The notes: generated by a model from the sequence alone, not told the origin. A stretch of DNA of 64,000 nt from Charina bottae (GCA_023362775.1 JALMGJ010000006.1:15326001-15390000); one strand, 5' to 3'; shown: positions 32,226 through 43,289, numbered from the stretch's first letter. Translations and numbers: made by a program.

Positions 32226-34582
32226 AACGCCTCTACGGGGAGGAAACGTTCCGACAGACACGGAGACTGGAAACACTCCGGAACAGAAAAGCACACCTTC
32301 TCTGCTCCTTAACCTTCCTAGTGCGATGCAGAGATACCAGGACCATTCCAGCTTTTCTCAGAACGAAAAGGACCTTCAAATCGTCACAAGCCAGCCGCAT
32401 TTACGACCGCCTTGAACAAGCCCTCCTGCGCGAGAGAATTCACACAACCCGCCGAAACCTTGCCATCACAGAAAAAGATCTATTCGACACACATATGAGC
32501 CTTAGTCACAAAATGAGAAGCCAGGATTGGGACAAGATTGATACCATATCCTACAGAAAAATGGAAAAGGACATCTTTGACTACACAAACAGACAAAAGC
32601 AAAAATTCAACAAATGCCAAAACAGTCAACCAAAACCGGCACTGGATACTTCACGCATTGTCATCAATTTGACAGAACGCCTGCTCTCTCCTGAAGAAAC
32701 CTCCATCCTAAGCAAGGGAGGAAACTTTGCAATTACACCCACCAGAATTCCAGTGGAAGATATCATTGCCAATGTGGAATCAGCCATTCACCAACGTCCA
32801 GAGGAAGAAGCAGAAGAAATAAGGGGTGAAGTGGCAAGAATCCTAAGGAAAGCAAAGCCCCCCACCAGCAACATTACTAAGAAGGAGAGAAACGCCATAG
32901 AGACCCTCAATTCGGACCCAGACATCATCATCCTTCCAGCGGACAAAGGCAATGCCACGGTAATTATGAACATAGATGAATACAAAGACAAAATCAGATA
33001 ATTACTAGACCCCACCACATACAGAACAATAAGACGGGATCCGACCAGCAAAATCATGAAGCAAACCAACACACTGATAAAGAGCTCCTCCCTGCATCCC
33101 AATGTACTACAACGTATTTGCAAGACAGAAGCTCTCTCACCTAGACTATACGGACTCCCCAAAATCCACAAAGACTCGATCCCACTCAGACCCATTGTAA
33201 GTGCCATTGGCTCCCCGACATATGAATTATCCGAACATTTGGCAACCCTTTTACAGACCCACATCAGACAGACTCCATCCCACATCAAAGACTCAGGACA
33301 CTTCATCAACAAAATCAGCACCCTAAAACTCAACCACACGGACAAACTGGTCAGCTTTGACGTGGTCTCCCTGTTTACCAAGGTGCCAGTAAGGGACACC
33401 CTGGCACTCATCAAGCAAATCTTCCCAGAAGACATTACAGCTTTATTTCAACACTGCCTAACAACTAGTTACTTTCAATGGGAGAATGAGTTCTACGAAC
33501 AGATGGATGGTGTTGCCATGGGAAGCCCCCTGAGCCCAGTCATAGCAAACTTTTACATGGAACACTTTGAAAAACAGGCTTTGGAATCGGCACCCATTAC
33601 ACCAACAGTCTGGTTCCGGTTCGTGGATGACACCTTCGCAATTTGGAGTCATACTGAAGAAGAACTGGAGAAATTTCTGGACCACCTAAACGGCATCCAC
33701 CCCAATATACAATTCACCATGGAAAAAGAAACTGATGGCAAACTTCCATTTTTAGATACGCTGGTCATACGCAATCCGGACCTCAAACTAGGACACAAAG
33801 TATACAGAAAACCCACCCATATGGATTGATATCTACACAAAAATTCCAATCACCACCCACGACAAAAGAGAGGCATGATCAAAACCTTGGTGGATCGTGC
33901 TAATCGAAACTGTGAAACCCAATTTCTCAACAATGAACTTAACCATCTGAATTGGGTCCTACAGGCAAATGGCTATTCCAAGAATGAAATAAAAAGAGCC
34001 ATCAAACCAAGAAAACAACATCCAACTGAAGAAAAACAGCCCCCCACAAACAAAGTATTCCTGCCCTACATCAAAGGAGTCACTGACCGCATGGGAAAAC
34101 TGATGGAAAAACACAACTTTCAAACAGTCTTCAGACCCACCAGAAAAATACAACAAATGCTAAAATCAGCAAAAGACAAAAAGCACCCCCGCACCGCTGC
34201 AGGAGTATACCACATACCATGCAGCTGTGGACAAGTATACATCGGAACCACAAAACGAAGCATTCACACCAGGATAAAAGAACATGAAAGACACTGCAGA
34301 CTACAGCAACCAGAAAAATCTTCAGTAGCTGAACATGCTCTCAAGCAAACGGGACACAAAATCCTATTTGAAAACACAGAAATACTAGACAACACCAAAA
34401 GCCACTACACCAGATTATACAGAGAAGCCATTGAAATTCACAAACACCAGCACAGTTACAATAAAAAAGAAGAAAGTTTAAAAATTAGCAAAACCTGGCT
34501 ACCAGTCCTGAAAAACACAGCCTGCAAAAAGGTCAACGAACTCAGTCCAACCACCAGGACATGGGAATACTTCTCACAATGA
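32105..34582 (+). pseudogene. PLE family 2 reverse transcriptase and GIY-YIG endonuclease, two in-frame stops
   Basis: One reading frame in three open stretches (32105-33001, 33056-33829, 33875-34582) separated only by TAA at 32999 and TGA at 33827. No frameshift is needed. The first stretch is a helical basic N-terminal region ending in LPADKGNATVIMN. The second is the RT: LYGLPKIHKDSIPLRPIVSA, VSFDVVSLFTKVP, AMGSPLSPVIANFYMEHFE, the catalytic FVDDTF, then PFLDTLV and VYRKPTHMD. The third carries the GIY-YIG nuclease: GVYHIPCSCGQVYIGTTKRS, TRIKEHERHC, AEHALKQTGHKI and a distal glutamate near LYREAIEIHKH. The true start is uncertain because the frame stays open into the terminal repeat. The TGA fits CpG decay. 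Confidence 0.87.
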
Positions 34583-34729
34583 ACATGCTAATCACGCTCA
34601 TCAGCCACTCGTTAACATTTCAACACAACAAAAAAACCCCACCTAATCTCCTATAATTTAGCTCTATAAATAGAACATTGCCACTCTACCTGGGCACAGA
34701 GATTTTGCTTCTATCTGTGCTCCTGCCCT

Positions 34730-34767
34730 CTGAAGATGCTGGCCACAGATGCTGGCGAAACGTTAGG
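34730..34767 (+). ncRNA. Hammerhead-like motif, PLE family 2, 3' copy
   Basis: CTGAAGA (34730-34736), T, GCTGGC, CACAGAT, GCTGGC, GAAAC (34757-34761), GTT. CCT just before the core can pair with AGG just after GTT, giving a 3-bp stem I start. It lies about 55 nt downstream of a TATA-like box. Confidence 0.6.
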
Positions 34768-34861
34768 AACCACAACTTCCAGAACACGGCCACACAGCCC
34801 GGAAGACCCACAACAGCCAAATAAATATTCCTTTGTCAATGTTATCCTACAGTACTTAGAG

Positions 34862-35131
34862 CAGAGCTTTCCAAACTGTGTGTGGCGACACAAAAGTGTG
34901 TCGCCACACACAGTCTGGTGTGTTGCCACACAACCCGGAAGCGCTGATCATCATCAGCGCTTCCGGGTTTTCCCGCGGCGACACACCAACGGCGGCATGC
35001 AAAAATCAAAAGCGGCAGCAGCGCTTCTGGGTTTTTGCGCGCTGCCGCAATGGCGGCACTTCCGGGTTTTCCCGCGGCGACACTCCAACGGTGGTTGGTG
35101 TGTCGCCGCGGGAAAACTTTGGAAAGCCCTG
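34862..35131. mobile_element. hAT-type MITE, GC-rich
   Basis: Ends 'cagagctttccaaactgtgt' and 'aaaactttggaaagccctg' form inverted repeats. Flanks 'acttagag' (34854-34861) and 'atttagag' (35132-35139) match 7 of 8. The interior repeats 'gcttccgggttttcccgcggcgacac' words. It belongs to the same family as 63425-63780. Confidence 0.88.
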
Positions 35132-35392
35132 ATTTAGAGGCAGCTTTTCCCCAATCTAAAGGTAATACTGATTTTTCAAGACTATTGGCCCTCAGTCCTG
35201 TCCATCATTATTTATCCAGTCCCTTTAAAAAGCCATCTCCTAGCATATGTCCTCACCTGGCTAGTCTGAGGGCTTTCAGGTTAAAGAGTAAACTTGAACA
35301 GATGAGCTTGGAGCAAGAGTTAAGGGATGGAAGGTTAGGTGGCCTACAATCAGGACAAAAGCTTAGAAAGGCCCCTCAAATATAGTCTATAT
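35132..35392. other. Short unique spacer between two MITEs
   Basis: Nothing recognised. Confidence 0.5.
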
Positions 35393-35707
35393 CAGGGGTA
35401 CCCAACCTTTTTGGCACGAGGGACCGGTTTCATGGAAGACAATTTTTCCATGGACCGGGGGGGAGGGGTTTGCAGGCGGGAGCCAATCGTGCGGACTGGG
35501 GGCGAGGTTTGCAGGTGGGAGCCAATCACACGGGCTGGGGGGCAGGGTTTGCAGGCGGGAGCCAATTGCGTGGACCAGGGGGCAGGGTTTGCAGGTGGGA
35601 GCCAATCATGCAGACCGGGAGTGGGGTTTGGAGACTGGCATGATGGCCCTGTTTCTAACAGGCCATGGACCGGTACCGGTCCACGGCCCAGGGGTTGGAG
35701 ACCCCTG
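35393..35707. mobile_element. hAT-type MITE with internal CCAAT minisatellite
   Basis: Ends 'caggggtacccaacc' and 'ggttggagacccctg' are inverted repeats. Both flanks are 'gtctatat' (35385-35392 and 35708-35715), a perfect 8-bp duplication. The interior (about 35448-35630) is a GC-rich tandem repeat of roughly 40 bp with the core 'tgcaggcgggagccaat', repeated four times. Confidence 0.9.
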
Positions 35708-35715
35708 GTCTATAT

Positions 35716-36009
35716 GACTGTTTTGTTTCAACAGCCCTTCACATAGCACAAATCAGCACAAATTGATGAGAGGTCTGTAAGACTCCTATCAACCTATCCA
35801 CAGTGGTGCCCCCCCAACTGCATCATTGCAGATTTTTTCTTGATATTTTTTCCACTGTAACTTGGAAAAAAGGGATAGTCACAAAAGCCTCTCAGCTTTC
35901 TTTGCAGCACATGATCCCTACATGATCCATAAGTTTAGGAGGGTAGAGGTGAGGAATGATGCAAAGGCTGGAAAGGATTTAAAATAATAATAATAAGGAA
36001 AAAGAGTAT
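35716..36009. other. Unique DNA
   Basis: Nothing recognised. Confidence 0.5.
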
Positions 36010-36082
36010 TTGAGCAATTTGCTGCCCAGACTCACTTCCCGTGAGATGGGCGGCTATATAATTTTGATTAATAAATGAATGG
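36010..36082 (+). mobile_element. L2/CR1 3' tail scrap
   Basis: 'ctgcccagactcacttcccg' followed by 'tgagatgggcggctatataat' and 'taataaatgaat'. Confidence 0.6.
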
Positions 36083-36439
36083 ATTTCTCCCCCATCCCAG
36101 AAATAATATCTATCTTTAACCTCTTTAGAACTTTCATTCTGGAGAGATCATAATCCTACAAAGAGGTGGAGGAGAAGACAGGTAGGCAAAATGTTGCGAC
36201 TCTCTGCACACAACATAGTTAATGTAGTCAGCCATTAACCTAGTCAAATCTCCATATCCAAGGTTTTGGAACCCCACAATTATGCTAACTGGGTCAAGAG
36301 CTGTCATGATTTCTTTGCCTTGCTGGAGCAAGCCAAACAGTGCTATTATCAAAATTTAATTCCATTCAAGCTAAGTCTCTAGATAGCTTTTTGCAAGTCT
36401 CTATTACCTACATCTCTGTCTGTGGTTGCTATCAACAGT

Positions 36440-37212
36440 TCTTTGCTTAGGACTTCCGGTGGGAATATGGTGGACTGAGAAGCTTTGCCCGTGAGCTCTG
36501 CGGGCAGAACTGGCATCATGGCAGTTTTTCCGGGCACAGCCTGGTTTCTCCAGTAGCCCAGAGCATTTTTCTGGATCAAGGAAAATATTTGGAATTGACC
36601 CATTCATCCTCCAGATGGCAAGTTGTAGCCAGGAGATTGTGGACAGCATGCGCGATCGACCAATAAGACTTCGCCGGGAGGCTGGGATTTCACCATTTCT
36701 GAGCTGTGCTGCAGCCCTTAAAGGGACAGTAAGTCCAGCCATCCCATTTCTTAAACACCCAATTTATTTTTTTTCAAGTTTTTGTACCCTAAGAGAGGCT
36801 TTCTACAGAAAGAAGAAGTGGGCTCTCTTGGTGCTTATTGTTATTTCTGGATTTAATTTTTTAATTTTTAATTTTTGGCTTGTTTTCCCATCTAAAGATT
36901 AAGGAGGACTGAGAATAAAGAATTGTCTTCCTGTTACTATTTTTGTATTGAATTTGAAGGATTGATATTTCCCTACACGTTGGATTTGTTGCTTTGAATC
37001 TTCAGCTTTCTGTTCACTTTCTTTGGGATTTGCTTGTTAACATACTTTCCTTTGCACCAATTTCATTTGGAACTTTTCTATTAACCCATTAACCCCTATC
37101 TGCGTGAGTCAAGTATCTAGGGGGTGCCTAATTTACTGCCTGAAATATGGAAGATTTCAAGGAGGCTTTTTCAGAGTCCTGTTATGAGCCTGAGCAAACC
37201 TTCAAAAAGATG
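36440..37212 (+). mobile_element. Possible LINE 5' end (promoter-like leader), uncertain
   Basis: A CpG-bearing stretch ('ggacttccggtgggaatatgg', 'gcatgcgcgatcgaccaataag', 'cttcgccgggaggctggg') is followed by AT-rich leader and an ATG frame (37147 on) that runs into the PLE insertion. It looks like the 5' UTR and ORF1 start of a reptilian L1-type LINE from general style, but no diagnostic protein motif was seen. An alternative is a small host promoter. Confidence 0.35.
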
Positions 37213-37892
37213 TCGATGAAGGTTCTCAGTCATCCAGGTGGAATTGTCTGTAGCTTGAATCATGTCAACTGGATTTCTATTTTCTCAGTGGAAACGTTTT
37301 GCTCCTTATCCAAGAAGCTTCTTCAGTCTGAGCAAAGTTTGTAAGGGAATCCTTAAATATGTTTCTAGGGTGGCTGTGTGACCTTGCACCTGGGGCTAGG
37401 TCATGGTTATTTGAGATGTTTATTTCTAAGTCCCTTTATCATCCAAAGGAGGATCGTTAAGATTACCTTGCTGTTGTTGAGATTGCGAAATGGTCTTAAT
37501 CTTCCTAGGCACAGAAGACAAAGCAGGAAGGAAAATAGGGGAAAGATTGTGCCTGAGGCCCCCACCTCTATCCAAAGAAGGATTTTCCAAGTTGGCATAA
37601 ATGGATTCCTTGACCCCCCCTCTCAAACCACTTATCTTCCCTGTCTAAAATGTGAACATTAATGTCCTCAAATGAGTGTCCTTTTTCCTTTAGATGAAGG
37701 TAAACTGCTGACTCTGGTCCTGTGGTGTTGCTCCTCCTGTGTTGGGCCATCCTCCTGTACAAAGGTTGTTTGGTTTCTCCAATGTAGAGCTCAAAGCACT
37801 CCTCACTGCACTGAATTGCATACACTACATTGCTTTTCTTGTGTTTTGGAGTTTGATCTTTGGGGTGTACAAGCCTCTGTCTCAGTGTTATA
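37213..37892 (-). mobile_element. PLE family 1 fragment (3' third)
   Basis: Minus-strand copy of the GIY-YIG coding end and 3' region. Protein pieces YAIQCSEECFELYIGETKQPLYRRMAQHR and the C-terminus match the 17-kb copy, with a +1 change in a C-run near 37614-37620. The ribozyme-like motif is damaged: GAAAC is replaced by AAAAC (plus-strand 'gtttt' at 37296-37300), a CpG-type change. Confidence 0.85.
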
Positions 37893-37907
37893 TTTGTTAT
37901 ATGTATA

Positions 37908-37950
37908 TGTATATATTATATTTCAAACCCACCAACACACTGATTAAAAA
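37908..37950 (+). mobile_element. Inverted 5' piece of the same PLE copy
   Basis: 'tatatttcaaacccaccaac' reads in the sense orientation on the plus strand (FKPTNTL), whereas the adjoining copy is on the minus strand and stops at the neighbouring codons. A small 5' inversion of the inserted cDNA explains this. Confidence 0.6.
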
Positions 37951-37995
37951 GCCAGAAAAACCATGCAGTGTAATTTTTGAGGGAAATTAAAAATT

Positions 37996-38212
37996 GAGAA
38001 GACAGGATACCCTGGAGAAGATGCTGATGCTGGGGAAAGTGGAAGGCAAAAGGAAGAGGGGCCGACCAAGGGCAAGATGGATGGATGATATTCTGGAGGT
38101 GACGGACTTGACTGTGGGGTAGCTGGGGGTGGTGACGGCCGACAGGAAGCTCTGGCGTGGGCTGGTCCATGAAATCATGAAGAGTCAGAAGACTGAACTA
38201 ATAAACAAAAAA
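37996..38212 (+). mobile_element. BovB 3' scrap
   Basis: From 'gagaagacaggataccctgg' to 'gactgaactaataaacaaaa'. About 215 bp of the BovB 3' end. Confidence 0.85.
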
Positions 38213-38939
38213 AAGAGGAGGTTCTAATAAATAACTGCAAAAATTTTTAAAACCTTGTTGAGGATATAGGTCAAAGCAAGGTCTTCAACGGAAATTTCAT
38301 TCTCCCACCCTCCCCCCACCCAAAACACGATTGTATTGGATGCTAAGTACTTGATAATTATTAGCAGTAATGGAGGGTGGAAAGGCTCTTGAGTCACCCT
38401 CTGAATCAATCTACTTGAAGAGCACTAAACAGACAATCATATTATATTCTAAATATAAGATAATAATCTTCTGATATACAGGTTGTGCAGCTCTTCTGCT
38501 GTTAAGTAGTCATTACTGGGAAATTATATAGCTTTGGATATCCTGTGAAATAGTCATGTTTTCTGCAAGCAAGCAATTAAGGGGTTCTGCATAGAAGGGA
38601 GCATCAGAAATAAGTGACGGGAAGCCTTTTGTTTATCCACAAATGAGCACTCTGAGAAGATCTGATTGGAAACAATGAAATGCAATTGTTATTCCAAGCA
38701 GTGAGACCAGATTCAGCTCAGGCTGCACAACAATGTCAGATTTATTTGTGTGGCTATTTGAAAGTAAATGGGTCTATCTGCCAGGAGGTGCCATGTCTAC
38801 AACCTAAGAACTGCAGCTCTTTGCACAGTTGCCTTCCTGTTGGCAATCTCCCAGAATGATGGCGTAAAGTAGACTTCCCCAACCTAGTGCCCTCCAGTTG
38901 TGTTGGAATGATGGACTGTAATTTGTCACAAGAGTCTCT
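38213..38939. other. Unique DNA with a diverged MITE-like piece near 38875-38935
   Basis: Mostly single copy. 'acttccccaacctagtgccc' resembles a hAT MITE end, but no partner end was identified. Confidence 0.4.
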
Positions 38940-39555
38940 GGATAAGGTCTATGAAGGTTCTCAGTCATCCAGGTGGAATTGTCTGTAGCTTGAATCATGT
39001 CAACTGGATTTCTATTTTCTCAGTGGAAACGTTTCGCTCCTTATCCAAGGAGCTTCTTCAGTCTGAGCAAAGTTAGTAAGGGAATCCTTAAATATGTTTC
39101 TAGGTAGCTGTGTGACCTTACACCTGGGGCTAGGTCATGGTTATATTGAGATGTTATTTTAAGTCCTTTTATCATCTAAAGGAGGATCGTTAAGATCACC
39201 ATGCTGCTGTTGAGCTTGTGAAATGGTCTTAATCTTCCTAGGCACAGAAGACAAAGCAGGGAGGAAGATGGGGGAGAGGTTTTGCCTGAGGCCCCCACCT
39301 CTATTCAAGGAAGGATTTTCCAAGTTGGCATAAATGGATTCCTTGACCCCTCTCTCAAACCACCTATCTTCTCTGTCTAAAATGTGAACATTAATGTCCT
39401 CAAATGAGTGTCCTTTTTCCTTTAGATGAAGATAAACTGCTGACTCTGGTCCTGTGGTGTTACTTCTCCTGTGTTGGGCCATCCTCCTGTACATAGGTTG
39501 TTTGGTTTCTCCAATGTAGAGTTCAGGGCACTCCTCACTGCACTGGATTGCATCA
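38940..39555 (-). mobile_element. PLE family 1 fragment with an intact ribozyme-like core
   Basis: Third copy of family 1, truncated within the GIY-YIG domain (IQCSEECPELYIGETKQPMYRRMAQHR to the C-terminus PLDDKRT). The 3' noncoding part is complete to 'tgaaggttctcagtcatcc'. Confidence 0.87.
39022..39068 (-). ncRNA. Hammerhead-like motif, PLE family 1, best preserved copy
   Basis: Minus strand: CTGAAGA (39061-39055), A, GCTCCTT, GGAT, AAGGAGC, GAAAC (39035-39031), GTT. Stem II is seven perfect pairs here, against six plus a G-U in the 17-kb copy. CTCAG upstream and CTGAG downstream can pair as an outer stem I. Confidence 0.65.
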
Positions 39556-39762
39556 GGGTTCCTTGGAACCCTAGGGATCTGTGAGAGGTCACTAGGGGTT
39601 CCCTGGGAGATCACAATTTATTTTAAAAAAAAATTCAAATTCGGGCAACTTCACATTAAAGAGGTAAGTTTCATTCTTTATTTTTAGTTTAAGAACACTG
39701 TTAGTGCATATATACAGGCCTACACATGAAACGAATATAATGATTTTGTAACTTCTCGCTAG

Positions 39763-40012
39763 GCTGACTATACGTCCCATTTTGAACGGGACAGTCCCAT
39801 TTTTTTTAGCATTTTTCAACCGTCCCATCATTTTCATAAAAATCTAAATTTTGTCCCATTTTTCAAACCCAGCGGGAATGGTGCGGAAGGAGGATCTGAG
39901 CCGGAGTATGGACCAGGGGGTGGGGTATGTAGGCGGGAGCCAATTGCACGAACCAGGGGGCGGGGTTTGCAGGCAGGAGCCAATTGCGCAGACCGGGGGT
40001 GGGGTTTCAGAA
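39763..40012. mobile_element. Truncated MITE sharing the CCAAT minisatellite
   Basis: The left end 'taggctgactatacgtccca' matches the 27-kb MITE. It then runs into 'gcgggagccaattgcacg' tandem units like those inside the unrelated MITE at 35.4 kb. No right inverted repeat was found. Confidence 0.6.
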
Positions 40013-41204
40013 GGTGGGAAGGCTGAGTTGCACCCCCACCCCCTTTAAATGTTGCCTATTCCTTTTTTATTTTGGGTTTTATTTTACAGTTTAAGTACAC
40101 AGTAATTCAATTCAAATGTTCTCCAAATTCACCCATCTGCAACTCATTCCTTTCCACCTCTATCTTTCATTACTATATGTCATTTTCACTTAGCATAAAT
40201 AATTATTATCATTTTAAAATTGGATTTTTATAGGAAAAGACAAAAATATAGAAAAGAGAAAATAATCAGGGAGGATTTACCCCAATTTTAAACATATGCT
40301 TACACATTTCTCACATAATTTAGGCTACTTGTAAAAGTCAGAATTAAGAATAAATTGATGCAGATTTATTATTATTTAGTTAAGGCCCAAACCTTGGAAA
40401 TAGATCACTTTTCTTACCCCCTCCTTAAGTGGTCTCCAATAATTCACAGTCTGTCATATACAGCTTGGTGGTAACAGGAATTCAGTTACCATTTTCTCTC
40501 TGGCTGGGCCCCCTAAATCAGATCTTTTTTTGATCCTTCTTAATCTACTCTGACCATGTGGATTATGCAATATGATTTAAGCACAGATGCATAATGGGCC
40601 CAGACCGTGAGCATGGGCAAATATATTAATCTCTTTCCATTTCCCATTCTTTTCAAAATCCATATGGATTAAGCGATGCATGTTCACGAATCTGGAGAAG
40701 GTAGGCCAGCCAGCAATTTACTGAACTATCCAAGCAAAGGATTATTTTGTCTAATTAAGACAAAGCACAGTATTTAAGTCAGGACATTAGCATTAAATGG
40801 GCCATTCTGAATTCTAAATACTGTTGCTCCTGAAATTATGCATTTTAATCTTCTCCCTGCATGACAACATTCCAGGGACACATATTATAAATCACTTCCT
40901 TTTGCATAAGAAGACACAGGTTTTTCATTAAAAAATGCCAAGCTGTAACAATGAGTGAAGTGGGAGGGATGTAGCTCTCCAAGAATGCAAGGAAACCTGG
41001 GGGGGGGGGGGTTGGTTGAAATCATTTTCCCCTCCCTCAAAATCACTGCTGGGCTGAGTGTTCAGCAGACACAGCCAATTCCATTACCCTGAGGATGTTC
41101 TATGACTGTCTTAGTGATAATTTAATGTCCAACATTCAACACCCAGATATAGACTATTTCAACAAAGAACCCTGAATAAATGAGATTTGGAGAACAAGTT
41201 CTAG
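40013..41204. other. Unique DNA, possible conserved noncoding block near 40560-40900
   Basis: No gene. 40560-40900 holds homeodomain and POU-like words ('gattattttgtctaattaag', 'gaaattatgcattttaatc') in single-copy sequence. A G-run lies at about 41000-41010. Confidence 0.3.
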
Positions 41205-41545
41205 TAACAAAGGGTAGAGCTTTTTCTGTGGTGGCACTTCATTTATGGAGTTCCCTCCCCAGAGAGACTCAATTGGCACCTGCACTGGCATCATTTCAGT
41301 GCCAGGTGAAGACCTTTCCTCTTTCCTAGGCTTTGGAACTGGCTTTTAACTGTTTTTTTAATTTACATTGTTTTAGTATTTGAATGACTGCCTTGCAGTT
41401 GCCCAGTTGATATATTGTTTTTATTTTGGATTTCACTGTATATGGTTTTTATTCAGACTGTATTCTTCAGTGTTTTATTGTAAACCACCCAGAGAGCTTT
41501 GGCTACTGGACAGCTTTCAACATTTTTAATAATAAATAAATAAAC
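41205..41545 (+). mobile_element. Old L2/CR1-type 3' end
   Basis: A decayed C-terminal piece ('tggagttccctccccagaga', 'gtgaagacctttcctctttcc') and a 3' UTR ending 'gttttattgtaaaccaccca' then 'aataataaataaataaa'. Confidence 0.6.
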
Positions 41546-42555
41546 AATATCAATGCCTCATCAAGGAACTTGGAAAAGTTTTTTTTTCCTGCTTATTTTT
41601 GGGGGTGTTTTATTAAACAGCAATTTAAAAAGGAGTAATGATAATGTCAATGGGATAGAAAATTATTTCTATAGAAAAGAAAACCGAGGAAAAGGAAGCC
41701 TGGAAATTTATATAATGACCAAAACGACTCCAGAAAATTTGACCAGATTAGGCATAACTGTGACAAGCTTATCCATTGAGATGGAGCATCCTTGCAGAGC
41801 ATAAATCTGAATTCCTCCAGTATCAACCATATAGGTATAAGTTAGGTCCAAAAATTGATCTCTAGCTAACAGCTGATAAGACATGGGACATACCAATTTC
41901 ATTCTAGCAAAACTGTTATTACTATACCCAGCATAAGGTAGTAGCTCTTACAGAGATGGTACTGAATGCTACAAATCCCAGAATGGTTTTGCAAAAGCTG
42001 CTGTTGATTATAAGACTGGTATCCATTTCAGCCTTGATGTAAAACGGTATCATCAGAATGATAATGCTGGAAAAATCTATTTTATGGGCTGTCAACTAGT
42101 CCTGATATACAGGACATCTAATTTGTCTAGTTCCAGAAAGATTAGGAGAGGCAGGATATGATTGATAGAAAGAATATAGAAAGACTTCTGACTCTCATGA
42201 AAAAGCTTAATCAAATCTCTTGTAAAGGCTCTCTCAATCTCCTGAAGAAATAAGTCAAAAGGAAAACAAAAGCTCTTTAGGGAAGCCTTGAGATAGAATA
42301 AAAAAAAATAGAAAAGATCTTAGAGTGAAGGGGGCGACAGAATGGGAAAACTAGCTAATTTCTGATCATCACTGTGGAACTGTTACTGTGCAGTAATAAA
42401 GGGCAATGGCCTTAGGTTTATAGAGGAGAATGCAATCTATTTCCCCCTGAATTGTCAAGCTCCTGGCTTGACAAGAACCATCTGAAATCTTCTTGTTACT
42501 TAGACCAGTGAGTAAGCCAAATGTGTTGGCCTGTATATAGTTCAGGGAACATGAC
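41546..42555. other. Unique DNA, no gene recognised
   Basis: Single-copy, AT-rich. Nothing supported. Confidence 0.5.
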
Positions 42556-42660
42556 CTTATTTATTCATTCATTCATTCATTCATTCATTCATTCATTCAT
42601 TCATTCATTCATTCATTTATCAAATTTATTCCCCGCCCATCTCCCATGCAAGGGACTCTT
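42556..42660 (-). mobile_element. L2/CR1 tail, minus strand, with (ATTC)n
   Basis: An (ATTC)n run followed by 'caaatttattccccgcccat' and 'ctcccatgcaagggactc', the reverse complement of the L2/CR1 tail motif. Confidence 0.75.
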
Positions 42661-43289
42661 GCTTGCTCTGTTAGGGGACAGCAGCTTTTTCAGGCCCTGG
42701 GCACCACTGTGCAGTTTCACATGTTGCCTTGGGTGTCCTCCCAAAATTAAATAATATAAAATGGGGGGGGGGCTCAGGAAGCTGTATGTGAGGGGACTGG
42801 GGTTCACAAAAGCTTCTTGGGCTACAGGTTGACCACCAATGATTTGCCAGCTGCATTGGCTGGGATCACATACTGGACTAAGCCAAAACCAAACAAACCA
42901 CATAGCCATCACAGCACGGGAATGCACATTCTCTTCTGCATGGCCATTCATGAGCAAAAGAATAACTAATGCCAATTTCAATGTGAAACAGCAGAGATTC
43001 AGTTCCATTTCCCATGGATTTACAACAAAGAGTTCTTAATATAATGCACATGGAGACATCAGGAGTAATGCTGGTGTAAAACAAAAAGTGAAGATGACCA
43101 GCCTACGCCACAGCAGCAAGAGCAGCAAAATGTCAATACTTCTCCGGACTTCCAGCGTTGGCAGAAAGCCATCCAGAAGCCTTATTCAATGAGACCCACT
43201 CCTTCTTGGGAAATGCTGGGCTGGGAGACAGTCCTGTAGGCCATTGTGACAAGCTTGCTGGGTATTCTGCAGACAAAAGAACTTATATC
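42661..43289. other. Unique DNA
   Basis: Contains a short G-run near 42763-42771. No gene recognised. Confidence 0.4.

Larger units (their letters stand above)
31975..34818 (+). mobile_element. Near-complete Penelope-like element, family 2
   Basis: It has a 5' palindrome, a hammerhead-like motif, an RT plus GIY-YIG coding frame, then a 3' terminal repeat that copies the 5' one: 34730-34818 matches 32099-32187 as a direct repeat. Both sides carry 'aaataaatattc' (31964-31975 and 34819-34830), a 12-bp target duplication in an L2 tail. A TATA-like 'ctataaatag' at 34664-34673 precedes the downstream motif. Direct pseudo-LTRs plus an inverted 5' piece are typical of Penelope elements. Confidence 0.9.
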
